Of a stretch of 64,000 bases of DNA, positions 41,226-54,929 are shown one piece after another. The notes under the pieces were generated by a model that worked only from the letters and a program-made list of their open reading frames with translations, had not been told where the DNA came from and ran no database searches. The stretch lies in assembly GCA_965153355.1 (NCBI GenBank), contig OZ231126.1:72540001-72604000 (forward strand), in the 5' to 3' direction. The position numbers were made by a program, and so were the translations under genes. Source of the DNA: Flaccisagitta enflata (taxonomy: Eukaryota; Chaetognatha; Sagittoidea; Aphragmophora). The first letter of the stretch is position 1. Every line of letters starts with the position of its first letter.

Positions 41226-41634
41226 AATGATGAATTAAAAGAAAACCTTAATAAAGCCAAGCAGGCCAATATGTGCAACATGTGGATTGTCGAATGAATG
41301 TGTCACAGACCAACCAACATGCAACAGTCCGACGGACAAAGCCTCTTTTTGATGTGCGTTGTCGCACATAAACACCGCGTTTAGCAATTTTCGCGTCGCC
41401 TATGGACAAACACACGAACACTAAAAGGCAACATGAACTGCTTTCCTGGGAAGAAGGACCTAAATACCAAAGGCAACTTCTGACCATAGATTTACTTGGC
41501 AGGGATTCCTTTTGCATCATCCCGGATCAAATTTCCAAGAAATCCATTGAAAATACTTCGCCTTTCTCTCATCGACTACAGATCAACGTTTCTTTCATTT
41601 CCTCTTTTCACGCACTTTCCGGGGAAGATTTTCC

Positions 41635-41990
41635 TCGATTCTCTACGACGGGAAATGGGGAACTTTTCTTTTTCTCTCTAGAAGTCCCATTGTAGAAGCC
41701 TATTTCTTTCCATTCTTAAATCTTATCTTATCTTTTTCCTTTCTTTTCCCTTCTTTTCCTTTATTTTCCTTTGTTTTCCTTTCTTTTTTTCCTTTCAACT
41801 CTCTTTTCCTCTCTTTTGCTCTCTTTTTCTTTCTTTTTCTCTACAACGTGAAATGGGAAACTTTTCGTTTTCTCTCTAGAAGTTCCAGTGTAGAAGCCAA
41901 GCTCTTGCCATTCTTAAATCTTATCTTATCGTTTTCCTTTCTTTTGCTTTCTCTTCTTTTCATTTTCTCTTGCTTTTTTTCCTTTCTCTT
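41635..41990. repeat. Tandem duplication of about 205 bp with pyrimidine tracts
   Basis: The block 'ctacgacgggaaatgggg ... ctctagaagtcccattgtag ... ttaaatcttatcttatcttt' (41641-41790) recurs at 41840-41990. A frame at 41402-41695 runs into it and is not recognisable. Confidence 0.75.
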
Positions 41991-42063
41991 CTTCTTCTCT
42001 CTTCTTTCTTCCTTTCTTTCTCTCCTTTATTTACCTTTCTTTTTCTCCCTTTTCCTTCCTTTT

Positions 42064-42706
42064 GGGCAGCGGTCCCGAAGGGGCCGATGACCTATGCTTT
42101 CACACATAGGGGAAATTTCTCCTTCTTCTCCTTCTTCTTCTCCTTCTTCTTCTCCTTCTCCGTCCCCCCCCCCCCTCAAGGCCCAAATCCTAGTCTCGAG
42201 ACCCAAATTCTAGCTTCGAGCCTCAAATCCCGCTTTGAAGCTCAAATCCCAGCCTCGAGGCTCAAATCCCAGTCTCCAGGCTAAAATCCAAGCCTCGAGG
42301 CTCAAATCCAAGCCCTGAGGCTCAAATCCCAGTCTCAAGGCACAAATCCCAGCCTTGAAGCTCAAATCCCAGCCTCAAAGCTCAAATCCCAGCTTTGAAA
42401 CTCAAACCCCAGCCTCAAAGCTCAAATCCCACCCATAAAGCTCAAATCCCAGCCTCGAAGCTCAAATCTCAGCCTCAAAGCTCAAATCCCAGCCTCGAAG
42501 CTCAAATTCCAGCCTCAAGGCCCTAATCTAAGCCTCAAGGCCCCAATTGCAGCCTCCAGGCCCTAATTCCATCCTTGAGGCCCAAATAAAAACAGCATAG
42601 GTCATCGGCCCCTTTGGGGCCGCTGCCCCTCTAACCATCTCACACCCACAAATACTCACATAGGGGCAACGGGTACCGCTGACCATCTAACGCTTTTGCG
42701 ACTATT
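42064..42706 (-). mobile_element. Type B element, full
   Basis: gggcagcggtcccgaagggg, tgacctatgctttcacacat, (cttctccttc)n, cccccccccc; minisatellite 'ctcaaatcccagcctcgaag' about 20 copies; then cataggtcatcggccccttt, gccgctgcccct...aggggcaacgggtaccgctg. It uses the GCCCCT/AGGGGC stem instead of GCCCTGC/GCAGGGC. Confidence 0.82.
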
Positions 42707-43935
<1,229 letters not shown>

Positions 43936-43946
43936 ACAAAATGAAG

Positions 43947-43949
<3 letters not shown>

Positions 43950-44009
<60 letters not shown>
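43950..44009. repeat. (AC)n microsatellite
   Basis: About 30 AC units. Confidence 0.95.
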
Positions 44010-44010
<1 letters not shown>

Positions 44011-44180
44011 GAAGTCTTATGTTCCGCTCTTAACTCTTTGCGCGCAGAAAGAAGAAAATCATTTTTCTTCCATTTCTTTTTTAGTCTTTTGGGCAAGCAC
44101 CTTTAAGTCGCGTGCGAGACATACATAACTTAAGATGACTTAAATTGACTTTGAATGTCTCAAGTTGGCTTGAAACAACT

Positions 44181-44569
44181 AATAGTCGCAAAAGCGTCAG
44201 ATGGTCAGCGGTACCCGTGCCCTGCCCGAGTACGTTGTGCTTAAAGTTGAAGGAGGAGCAGGGCAGCGGCCCCAAAAGGGTCTATGACCTATGCTTTCAC
44301 ACCTATGGGAAATTTTCTCCTTCTCCTTCGCCTCCTCCTCCTGTGATGTGGCCTCTTGGCTGAGATTTGGACTTCGAGGCTGAGATATGAGCCTCAAGGC
44401 TGGGATCTGGGCCTCCAGGCTAGGATTTAGGCCTCGAGACTAGGATTTGGGCCTTGAGACTGTAATTTGAGGGGGGGGCGGAGAAGAAGAGGAAGAAGAA
44501 GAAGGAGAAGGAGAAGGAGAAAATTCCCCATATGTGTGAAAGCATTGCATAGGTCATCGACCGCTGCCC
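44181..44569 (+). mobile_element. Type B element, full
   Basis: aatagtcgcaaaagcgtcag; ggtcagcggtacccgtgccc; gcagggcagcggccccaaaa; gacctatgctttcacaccta; (ctcctc)n; minisatellite of 'ctgggatttgggcct' type; gggggggcggagaagaagag; inverted end to ccgctgccc. Confidence 0.82.
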
Positions 44570-44855
44570 AAAAATGATCAAAAAAGTCATAAAATGATTA
44601 AAAATGACCTTAGTGACAAAATTGACTTAAGTGATCTATATAACTAATATAACTAAATATGACTGAAAATGACTTAAAATGATTTAGAATGACTTATAAT
44701 GACTAATATTGACTAACAATGACTAAAACTGACTTAAAATGATTTGACCCATAATGATTTGATGCGATGAAAAAAAAGTAAAGTTGGACCGACGGACCGA
44801 CGGACGGACGGACACCCAAAGCGAGTTGTAGAGTCGCGTGCACGCGCCTAAAAAG
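44570..44855 (-). repeat. 'aaaatgacttaaaatga' array and type H hairpin end
   Basis: Degenerate 8-10 bp units to 44755, then a (gacggacc)n tract, caaagcgagttgtagagtcg and hairpin agtcgcgtgcacgcgcct at 44833-44850. Confidence 0.65.
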
Positions 44856-44940
44856 AAAACTAGTTTCTTCCTCCTCAATAAGATGAAAACGAATTGGAAA
44901 ATATGTGAACGGATAAAACTGCGGAACTGAAGTGTCTCAG

Positions 44941-44944
<4 letters not shown>

Positions 44945-44997
<53 letters not shown>

Positions 44998-45365
44998 TTT
45001 TCATTTTCATCAAATTTCCATGTTATTCAATGGGAATTATGCATTTTTCTACTTTTTTGGAAATTTTCCATGTTATGCAATGAGAAGCTTGCATTCTATC
45101 AATTATCCATGTTATTCAATGGGAATTTGAGTCTTGAGAAGGTTAGGGTGGGGACGTACGGACGGATGAATGGACGTATGGAAATTAACCTCTGTGTCGT
45201 GCAGGCCGCTGCCCAAAAGGGGGACCGATCGACCGACCAACCGACCGACCGACCGACCGACCGACCGACCAACCGACCGACCGACCGACTGACCGACCGA
45301 CCGACCAACCGACCGACCAACGGACCGACATAGCGGAGTGTAGAGTCACGTAGCACGCGACAAAA
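44945..45365 (-). mobile_element. Type A remnant joined to a type H tract
   Basis: (GA)n at 44945-44991; repeated 'catgttattcaatgggaatt'; ggtggggacgtacggacgga; a degenerate inverted end cctctgtgtcgtgcaggccg ctgccc (to 45215). Immediately after comes a type H (gaccgacc)n tract, catagcggagtgtagagtca and cgtagcacgcgac. Confidence 0.65.
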
Positions 45366-45539
45366 CAAAGTCTCCTTTAGAAATGAAAGAAACAGAAAGA
45401 AAAATGAAAAGAAAAGAATGAAAAAAAATTAGAGATTGAAGGATTGTCGGAATTGAGAAGTTGAGGGAATCGATTTATCTTTTTCTTGGCATCTCAGAAT
45501 TGCGATGAAAGATGAGAAGAAGGAAGTGAAGAAGTTAAC

Positions 45540-45670
45540 GGTTTGTCCCACTGACAAATCACACTCAAAATTGTCCCACTGACAAATTACACTCAAAATT
45601 GTCCCAATGATAAATCACTCAAATTTGTCCCAATGATAAATCACGCAAATTTGTCCCAATGATAAAAGAA
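45540..45670. repeat. 22-25 bp minisatellite
   Basis: Unit 'tgtcccaatgataaatcactcaaat', about five copies. Confidence 0.85.
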
Positions 45671-45747
45671 TGTTTAAGGACATGAAAAATGGGCGCGTCA
45701 TGAAAAAATGATCATAACGATGTAGTGACGTAATAGTTTATAAAATT

Positions 45748-45890
<143 letters not shown>

Positions 45891-46130
45891 CGTATGATAT
45901 ATGATCTGTCATCTTGCGTCATGAGAGTCTTTCCCGTGTCATAGAAAGCAGATAAATCGCGTGATCGGACCATCGCTGCATCTACATCATCGTACGATCA
46001 TCGCTCATTGCTCGGGGACATCAACGATTTCGCTTTTACCGCGAGGAGAAGCTTTTAAGCATAAGTGACTTTGCAGGGACACGATGACCGCAACCAACAT
46101 TCGCATTTTCTCCTGTGTATACGTTTTACT

Positions 46131-46269
46131 TTTTAGTCGCGTGCACGCGACTCTATGACTCACTCTGTCCGTCTGTCGGTCGGTCCGTCGGTCCCACTTA
46201 GCTTTTCTTAGCTTTTTCGCCGCTCCTGCCCACCCGCACGCGACTTCGGCTCGTGTATACGGCCTTGTT
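46131..46269 (+). mobile_element. Type H hairpin element, full short copy
   Basis: Hairpin agtcgcgtgcacgcgact, ctatgactcactctgtccgt, (cggtcggtcc), gccgctcctgcccacccgca, cgcgacttcggctcgtgtat, acggccttgtt. The inner gcacgcgact repeats the right hairpin arm. Confidence 0.8.
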
Positions 46270-46377
46270 GATCAAACTATCAATATACCAGAATTCATAT
46301 GCCACCGCTTTCTTTTGTTCAATTTTCTCATCAAAATAATTTTCAATGCTTGATTAGAAGGAAACTACAGTGGAACC

Positions 46378-46542
46378 CGCAACAACAGCCCCGCTTTTAA
46401 AGGTTCCCCATCAATAAAAGTCGACATTTTGAGGTCCTAAATGGTTGTTTTTGATATGATTTTACCTCTCTTCAAAGGTTTTCCCGAGATAAAGGTAAAA
46501 AATTTTAAGTCCCAATGGGACCGATGAGGCGGGGTCCTACTG
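46378..46542. mobile_element. Pogo-like MITE (CAGTGGAACCCG)
   Basis: Ends cagtggaacccgc and gcggggtcctactg are inverted; TA precedes and TG follows. 165 bp. Confidence 0.6.
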
Positions 46543-46980
46543 TGCATGCTTTAACATTGAAGACTGATAAAAAATCGAGGGAGAGACATGTTATCTTGTA
46601 GCTCCTTTTATAAGAGACTGTTTTAGCTTTTCCGCTTCAGCTAAACAAACAAAAAACTCAAATGATTGATTTTTTCTGAAATCAATGAACGATGCAGGGT
46701 AATATCCCAGCTCCCAGCTCCCAGGCTCTCCACATGTATAAAAGAGCAAAAAGAAGATTTTCATTTTTTCAGATTCTATTCATCTTTTATTTTTTCCAAA
46801 ACTCTGTTTACCTCCTGCCTCTTGCCGTATTGTGGATGATATATCATTGTAATTTGTCGTTGAGGTGAGTTGAAATGCTTTGCAGTTTTAATGCTAATTC
46901 CAGCCGTAAATTAAATAAATACTTCTATTTTTACTGCAAAAAAAATGCGTTTTGCCAATTTGGGCTAGATTGTGCTAAAT
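46543..46980. other. AT-rich DNA before the LINE fragment
   Basis: No gene or repeat end recognised. The LINE homology begins within about 46980. Confidence 0.4.
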
Positions 46981-46982
46981 AA

Positions 46983-47540
46983 ATGAAGGTATGCGCGGGA
47001 AGACTAGCTTTTTTATATCGCCAATCATATCTCCTAGACAGAAAATGCCGCCGGACTTTGTGTTCTACGCTTATTCAGCCTTACATCGACTACTGTTGCA
47101 GTTCATGGTATGGTGGCTTGACTGTAGCTTTGAAAGAACGTCTGAATGTTTTGCAAAGGAAAATGATACGATTCATACACGGCATGGAATATCGGGCTCA
47201 CGTAGATGGTAAAAATTTAAAGGATCTGTCTTGGTTAAGTATTCCTGATCGTGAAAGATTCTTTAGAATGTCCCATCTTTTTCGTGTACGGCACAAATTG
47301 GCTCCAGGATACTTATTGCCCAATTTTAAATCTATTTCTGAGGCCCATTCACACAACACTCGCGGCAGTGTATATAACATCGTTCTTAATCGCGAGCTGT
47401 CAATTTCACAGTCTGGTTCTGCTTTTCAGGCTATCAAGCAATGGAACGATTTGCCAAATGACATGAAGTCTATCAAAGTATTTCCGAGTTTTTAAACGGA
47501 AGCTTAAAGAGTTTTTCATCTCTCAGTATGACTGATTGTT
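46983..47540 (+). pseudogene. LINE reverse transcriptase C-terminal fragment, frameshifted
   Basis: The frame reads GRLAFLYRQSYLLDRKCRRT, LIQPYIDYCCSSWYG, LNVLQRKMIRFIHG, HSHNTRGSVY and AIKQWNDLPNDMKSIKVFPS, the usual C-terminal RT pattern of LINEs. A T5 run near 47490 is one base long; in the next frame FKRKLKEFFISQYD ends at a TGA, the expected terminus. No catalytic RT blocks remain. A 3' tail with paired 'cccgaggacccc' and 'atcctccggg' follows to about 47705. Confidence 0.8.
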
Positions 47541-47786
47541 ATTGATTTTATCGGACGGATTTAAACATGATTATGATTCTGGAATCCTATCATTTTTACG
47601 GTTTTTGCGCTTAATATTGTTGTCTGTCTTTTTTTTAAATTCTACCCGAGGACCCCTTTGGGAATAAGTCACTGTCGACATTCATGGGCTATCCTCCGGG
47701 ACAAACTTTTTATATTTCTCGGTACTTGTAATTTTTGGTTTGTTCTCGAAATCAAATTCATTCATACATAAATGGTAGACAAATGA

Positions 47787-47950
47787 TTACCAATAAGGGC
47801 GGCTAATCGCCGTAGGAAAAAAGTCGTAAATGCTGCACGAGAAAATGAGAGAGGAAAAGAGAGTGAGAGAGAAAAAAAAGAGACAGACAGACAGACAGAA
47901 GGGGAGAGAGGGGGAGAGAGAGGGAGAGAGAGACAGAGAGAAAAACAGAG
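47787..47950 (-). repeat. Inverted copy of the 738-781 block with GA-rich tract
   Basis: Complement reads cagcatttacgactttttt, cctacggcgattagccgcc. Flanking gagaga/gacagaca runs follow to 47950. Confidence 0.65.
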
Positions 47951-48690
47951 AAAAACATGCAACACAGGGTTACAATAATCGTTGCAGACAGGTGGACAGA
48001 GGCATCCAACCCCCATCTACACTTACTTTTCCACTTGGACACAGACAAGACCTCTCATAGAGTCAGGAGTCGAAATGAGAGAGAAACTGTGCTGTAAGGA
48101 TGCACAATCATCACCTGGGACATTTCAAAGTTCAAATAGACTTCAGCTAACTCGATTCCTTGTTTTAGGGAAAAATGAAAAATGAGAAAATAACAAAAAA
48201 TTTAAAAATCATAGCTCCAAAACTATCGATCGCACAGAATTCTGCTTGGCGTCATCTGAAAGAGGAGATTTAGCTCTTTCGTAGCTATTAATTTCATGCG
48301 TAATCCCGTTCTGCCCCAAAAATGCAGCAACTTCCTCAAACGGCTCATGAAAAAAAGGGAAAACAACTTTTCTTCGCAGGAATCAAAAAGTCTTCGAATC
48401 TTCGAATCTCGACTTTTTTCCAAATTAAAAGAAAATGAAATAAAATTCTTAAAATAAGTTTCTTATTCTTTTTAAGGTTGATGTTAAGATGTAAAGAACT
48501 TTTGCTTAATGACACACCCGAGCTGGTATATCGTCCCCAATTTTGGCCCTGGTAATTAACACTACTTTAATGCTTTCAATTAACACTATATAGGTACCAT
48601 AAGATTAACTAAAAAAGACAAATTTCTTTGATTGAAAAATTGAATGGAAATAAGTGGAAAAGGTTGTTGTTAATTAATAGGTACCTATAT
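47951..48690. other. AT-rich intergenic DNA, no gene recognised
   Basis: No coherent frame. The sequence from 48540 begins to show 'ttaattaac' words. Confidence 0.4.
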
Positions 48691-49920
48691 GCAACAACAT
48701 CAAAACATCAAAACATCAAAACATCAAAACATCAACACATCAAAACATCAAAACATCAACACATCAATACATCAACACATCAACACATCAACACATCAAA
48801 ACATCAAAACATCAAAATGTTAAAAATGTGGAAGTTTTTTGTGTTAATTAACAGATAAAAACATTGTTAATCAACACAAAAAATGCTTGTTAATTAACAG
48901 TACTTTTTCACTATCTATCAACACTTAAAAAATACTGTTAATTAACAATACTTTTTAGTGGTAGATTAACAAAGATTTTTATTGTTGGATTATAAGGTTT
49001 TTTTCTCGCTTATCTTTCACATAAGCAAACATTTTTGCTGTTGATCATTAGCTTTTTCTGCTGTTAATCAACTACAGTTATTTGTATCAAATTAACAGAT
49101 ATCTTTATTGTTAATTAAAAAAAAAATTTGCTGTTAATTAACAATATTCTTTTCAGATAAGCAATAATTTCTGATGTTAATTTTGTTGATAGTTTTTTGT
49201 GTTAATTAACAAGGATTTTTACTGTAAATTTATAAGATTTTTTTACAATTATCAACAATTGTAAATGAACAGCAAAAAACTATGAATTAACCATAAGAAT
49301 TTTTGGTAATTCAAATCAAAAAATGGCTGTTAATTAACAGCAAAAAAAAAAACTGTTGATTTAACTGCAAAAAACAACTGTTTGTCTGAATAGAAAGCAT
49401 TGTTAATGAATGGCAAAAACACATTATAAACAATGGTAAATACCTGTTAAATAACAAAAAAAGAAATTTTTTTTTTGATTTTTTGTTAAAAATTCATGTT
49501 TTTTGTGGTAATTAGTGGGTGAAAACATAATATTAATTGACGCAGAAAAATGTCTATTGATTTGCAGCATGAAGGTACCCATTAATTAACAACAACCTTT
49601 TCTTTACTTTTTGTGCATTAAATACTTGCAGACGAGTAGGTGTTAATTTTCAGCAAATTTTGGCGTTAATTAACTCCTTTAAGTACTTGTTAATTAATGA
49701 CAAAAAACTGCTCTATTTAATGATTCAATCTTTCTGACATGTTAAAAATAGTCAATTCTACCCTGTTCATTAACTGGTACCTATATGACGTTAATTAACT
49801 GCTGTTTTTGAGTGTTAATAACAGTATAAAAAGCACTGTTAATTAACAGTATTTTTTGCCTTTTAATTAACAATTTTGTTAATTAAGGCTGTTAATGTGC
49901 CGTTAATTAACGCAGGGTTA
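48540..49920. repeat. Region rich in the palindrome gTTAATTAAc
   Basis: The word ttaattaa, usually as gttaattaac, recurs about 20 times at irregular spacing between 'tttttactgtt' type segments. No frame is open for long. It looks like a diverged array whose best-preserved part is the palindrome. Confidence 0.75.
48697..48820. repeat. (CATCAAAA/CATCAACA)n array
   Basis: 8-bp unit, about 15 copies. Confidence 0.95.
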
Positions 49921-50335
49921 GTCGCTCACGATATATCTCCATCCGAGTGCCAAGAAGCGGACATCTATTTCAGTAAGTATATTAGTAAGTGTCCGGGTCA
50001 AGCCAGAGGCAGTTGATAAACCGCATAATTGCGAAATAAGGGGTTACGCTTTCAAATCCTTCCACGATGTACCTAATCGGTATTCTAGCATTTGGCTCAG
50101 ACACGTATTTTTTTTCTCTCACTAGGTTATTCTTCATGTTACTTTCAGGCAAAAGACCTTTTCTTTTCTGGGCTCCAGCAGTTCAACCGTGTGGACGCCC
50201 CGGGGGACTCCCCCCCCCCCCTAATGTGGGGAGAGAAGACTGAAACTGAAATGGATCCTTTTTTCTTGGTTAAGATGTCTGGAGGTAGACAGTTAGGAAG
50301 AGCGTACTTGGAAATACGTTCACTCTTGCACTGCA
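49921..50335. other. Non-coding stretch, nothing recognised
   Basis: A 118-codon frame starting at 50092 runs into (AC)n and has no recognisable domain. Confidence 0.4.
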
Positions 50336-50336
50336 C

Positions 50337-50351
50337 GCACACACACACGCA

Positions 50352-50444
<93 letters not shown>
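50337..50444. repeat. (AC)n microsatellite
   Basis: About 50 AC units after acgcacacacacacgcacgt. Confidence 0.95.
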
Positions 50445-50446
<2 letters not shown>

Positions 50447-50619
50447 AGTTCTCTGTCGTTTGCATCGCCCCTCCTGTCTCTCCAGTCTCTCTCATCTGTG
50501 CTTTAATTTGCGCGTGTCCTTCCGTTGTTTGTCCCCCTACCCCCATCTCCTTCCATTCTGTCATGCCTGCCTTTAATCCGCGCATGTCCTACCGTCATTT
50601 GTCCTCCCCCTCCCCCTTA

Positions 50620-51115
50620 TCCCTCCATTCTATCATGCCCGTCCTTTTATCTGTCCTCGTCTGTCCTTTAATCTGTCCTCGTCTGTCTTTTAATCTGTCC
50701 TTGCCTGTCCCTTAATCTGTCCTCGCCTGTCCTTTAATCTGTCCTTGTCTGTCCTTTTATCTCTCTTCGTCTGTCCTTTAAGCTTTCCCTATCTTCCTTT
50801 AATCTGTCCTCGACTCTCCTTTGATCCGTCCTTGTCTGTCTTTTAATTTGTCCTTGCCTGTTCTTTAATCTGTCCTTGCCTGTCCTTTAATCTGTCCTCG
50901 TCTGTCCTTTTATCACTCTTCGTCTGTCCTTTAAGCTTTCCTTATCTACCTTTAATCTGTCCTCGACTTTCCTTTGATCCGTCCTCGTCTGTCTTTTAAT
51001 CTGTCCTTGTCTGCCTTTTAGTCTGTCCTTGCCTGTCCTTTAGTTTTATCCTTGTCTGTCCTTTGATCTGTCCATATCTGTCCTTTAATCTGTCCTCAAC
51101 TGTCCTTTAATCCGC
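50620..51115. repeat. About 22-bp minisatellite
   Basis: Unit 'tgtcctttaatctgtcctcgtc', about 22 diverged copies. Confidence 0.9.
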
Positions 51116-51199
51116 GCGTGCCATTCATTCCTTCGGCCGCCCGCGACCCAGCGTCAAAATTTCCACCATGAACTGAAAAGCAGTCATGCCATCTCCCAA

Positions 51200-51369
51200 T
51201 GTCAGTCGTCATCGTCATCGTCGTCGTCGTCATTGACGTCACCGGCGCGCGCGCGGTATTATCGTCACTATCGTCATCGTTGACAACGTCATTTTCGTCA
51301 TCATCTTCCGCGTTGTCGTCGTTGTCGTCGTCGTCATCGTCGTCGTCGTCGTTCTGGTGGTCGATTAGG

Positions 51370-51462
<93 letters not shown>
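51200..51462. repeat. (GTC)n and (CT)n microsatellites
   Basis: Imperfect GTC/ATC repeats to 51362 with a ggcgcgcgcgcgg core, then (CT)n 51370-51462. Confidence 0.92.
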
Positions 51463-51464
<2 letters not shown>

Positions 51465-51631
51465 CTAACAGGTTGCTGTTGCGTTTTGACTCCATTGGTC
51501 GACTATCGCTCTACTAATTCGACGCACTGCTGATTCGTGTGTGTCTGTTTCTGTGTGTATGTATTCAGTCACGAGACAAGAATCAACGAAAGTTGATGGT
51601 CTATTTTTGGCTGTTTTTCGCCCTTTTTCGT

Positions 51632-51735
<104 letters not shown>

Positions 51736-51782
51736 GTTCTTTCATTCAATCCATTCCATAGTCAGTCAGCCGTTGATATCTA

Positions 51783-52190
51783 CACATGGACACAAAATAG
51801 AACGTGATGCGGCGCCAAAAACAAAAAAAATTAGCACCCCCCTACAGCCATATTAACTTACTGAAATTTTCTATTGAAAGTTTTTTTGAGTAACTTAAGG
51901 GAATACAAATGGCGTCATCAGAGCCATTTTTGAGATTGTAACTAAAACTTTGAAATTTATCAGTTTTACTCATAAAATATACATTCATAAAAAGTAAATA
52001 GAATAGAGCAAAAAGTGATAAATTTCAAGGTTCTAGGTACAAACTCAAAATTCCCTCTGATGACGCCATTTATATTCCCCTTAGTCACTCAAAAAAACTT
52101 TCCAACAGAATTTTTATTCAGCCAAGTTAGCTGTAGGGGGAGGTGCTAAAACTTTTGGCGCCTCATCACACTGTATTTTGCGTCCATGTG
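51783..52190. mobile_element. TA-flanked MITE (CACATGGAC ends)
   Basis: Left cacatggacacaaaatagaa cgtgatgcggcgcc pairs with right ggcgcctcatcacactgtat tttgcgtccatgtg; TA flanks at 51781-51782 and 52191-52192. Inner arms acccccctacagc / gctgtagggggagg extend the pairing to about 70 bp. Non-coding. Confidence 0.85.
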
Positions 52191-52354
52191 TATTGTAGAT
52201 TGTGTCAGTTATCTTATTGCCTTCGCTTTCAAATTTCCTTCTTTCTTTTTGCGTTTACATTTGCGTTAACCTTTACTGAGTCTGACTACGCTCTGACGGT
52301 CGATGTTTTCTCTTTTCTTCTTCTGAAAACGATCAACATGAAAAAGCATAAAAT

Positions 52355-52675
<321 letters not shown>

Positions 52676-53060
52676 CAATGAAAGAAGCAACCACAACAAC
52701 AATTTGCAAATTATCTTTCTTCGTTATTTACTTACTTCTTTCTCAAACACAATGTTTCACTTCCAGATTTAATCTTTTTTTGCAATGGCCCTACGGAGTA
52801 GTGATGATTTTCACTTTTGCTATGACAATTGATAGAATCGTTTTACTTTCATGTTTTTTTTTTTAAACTTTTTGTTTTGGCCACCCTTTAAAGAACAGAG
52901 TCGTGTGAAACATGGGGGTAATCTGTTGGTCCATATGCGTCCGTTTATGCTGCTGAACATACAGGGTACTACCCAGACCCGCTGATTTTGTTTTCCTTCC
53001 GAGCATCAGGAACTGACTCCCTTAATCTTCCGACTGGCCTGGATAAATATATACTTACTA

Positions 53061-53864
53061 CAGGTCATTTCCACAATAAACCGGCCCAGCTGAAATTTAT
53101 GATGTAATAGGAAAAAAAAAAGTTTTTATAATGCTCATCCTTTTTTTTCTAGGTAGAAGCTGTTGTAACACATTACTTGGGATTCAGTGCCTAGCTAATG
53201 TCCTTCATACTTAAAAAAAATGATAGGCCTTGTAGCAAAAAATAGGTTAAAATCACCCTCTCTTTTATGTCACACTGATGTCACACTCAAAACCGCTAGG
53301 AAAAAACATCAAAAAATCATTAAGCCTATCCAACTATAGGTTATTTTTGTTTAATTGCAATTCCAAAATAAGAACTAAAATTTTTATGGTGACCAGTTTT
53401 CATTTACTATGGAAAAATTTCACTTTTAGTTGATTTGTCTAAAATGATGATTTATTTGATTTTGACATATAGCTGTATACTAAACTTTAAATGACGATAT
53501 CTTCAGTATTATGGAAAATTTCTTTTTTTCCTCATTAGTACAGACATAACCCAAGTTACATGCAAAATTTCAGACCTTGATGTCAATTTTAACTAAAGAT
53601 ATTGATTTTTGAAGAAAGTGAACTAATATGTTAACACCCTGTTACACTTATGTTACTCTGATTATAATAAAAATTAAAATTGGTGAACACATTTTAAGTA
53701 TTAGAATATTCTTTTTATATAATCTAAAAGAGTATTAAATTCTGAGCATAGAGCTCAAATTTCAAGCTATCAAGTGCAAGCATTATGAAATTATAACATT
53801 TTTATCAATGTTAATAAATTCAGTCGCCTAATTTCTGCCAGTCTAGTTTATTGTGGAAACTGCC
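53061..53864. mobile_element. TA-flanked MITE (TTTCCACAATAAAC arms)
   Basis: Left caggtcatttccacaataaa c pairs with right gtttattgtggaaactgcc; TA at 53059-53060 and 53865-53866. About 800 bp, AT-rich, no transposase. Confidence 0.7.
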
Positions 53865-53866
53865 TA

Positions 53867-53999
53867 CAGTGGAGCTTTACTAGAGCGCAGCTGCTAATAA
53901 AGCATACTACTTGCAGTCCCATGAGAGATTTTGTAGTTATTTTTATATTTGTAATGAGGCAGCTTCAATATAAGGCATGGCTCTAGTGAAGCTTAACTG
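53867..53999. mobile_element. Pogo-like MITE (CAGTGGAGCTTTAC)
   Basis: Ends cagtggagctttactagagc and gctctagtgaagcttaactg, TA on both sides (53865-53866, 54000-54001). It lies directly against the previous MITE and shares its TA. Confidence 0.8.
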
Positions 54000-54403
54000 T
54001 ATATTTTTCTTAAAATGTCATTTTAGCCCCCTAAAACATTATTGATCAAAAGAAAAATAGAATAAGTAAAGGAATAAGCAGAGGGAGAACACAAACTATC
54101 TTCAAACTTCAATCTTTTTACTTCCTTTATTCTATTCTTAAAAAAAAGTATCTATAGATAAAAAATTCTCTGCTAGTGAAGGGTACTAGGGAAGTGCAGT
54201 GGCACTAAGTAGGGGGAATACATTATCTTCCTACCCCACTATCTTTTGAGCTTGATTGATGGACAAACAGATGGACCAATGGACAGACAGGTGGACACAC
54301 ACAAACAAGCGGGATTTGAAAAAATATTGTGAGTCATTTTTTATCTCAATTTTTAACAGTCTATTCTTATTTTTAAATCTTTTTTTTTTCTAGTATCAAG
54401 TAC

Positions 54404-54600
<197 letters not shown>

Positions 54601-54929
54601 CTTCTGTCTTCTGGGGGCTTCCGAACGGCCGCCAACTCTTCCTAGCCGAACCGAAAAAGTAAGATGTTTCTTTTGAAATTTCTAGGAAAACTGATAATAA
54701 AGAATTAGAATAGAATTAGAGATAATTTCAAGTAAAGATATCTCAGCTTCTAGAAAAGCTATTAAGTTTGTTTTTTTTTTTTTGTTTTTTTTTTTGTTTC
54801 TTTTGAAGCAATTAATCTACTTCAAAAACTCTACAAGATGAGAGCAATCTGTTTTTTGTTGCTTAAGTTGTTTAAAAATGGCAAGCAAAACAATAAAAAC
54901 ATATCTTTAAGATAAGATGTTTATAATGA

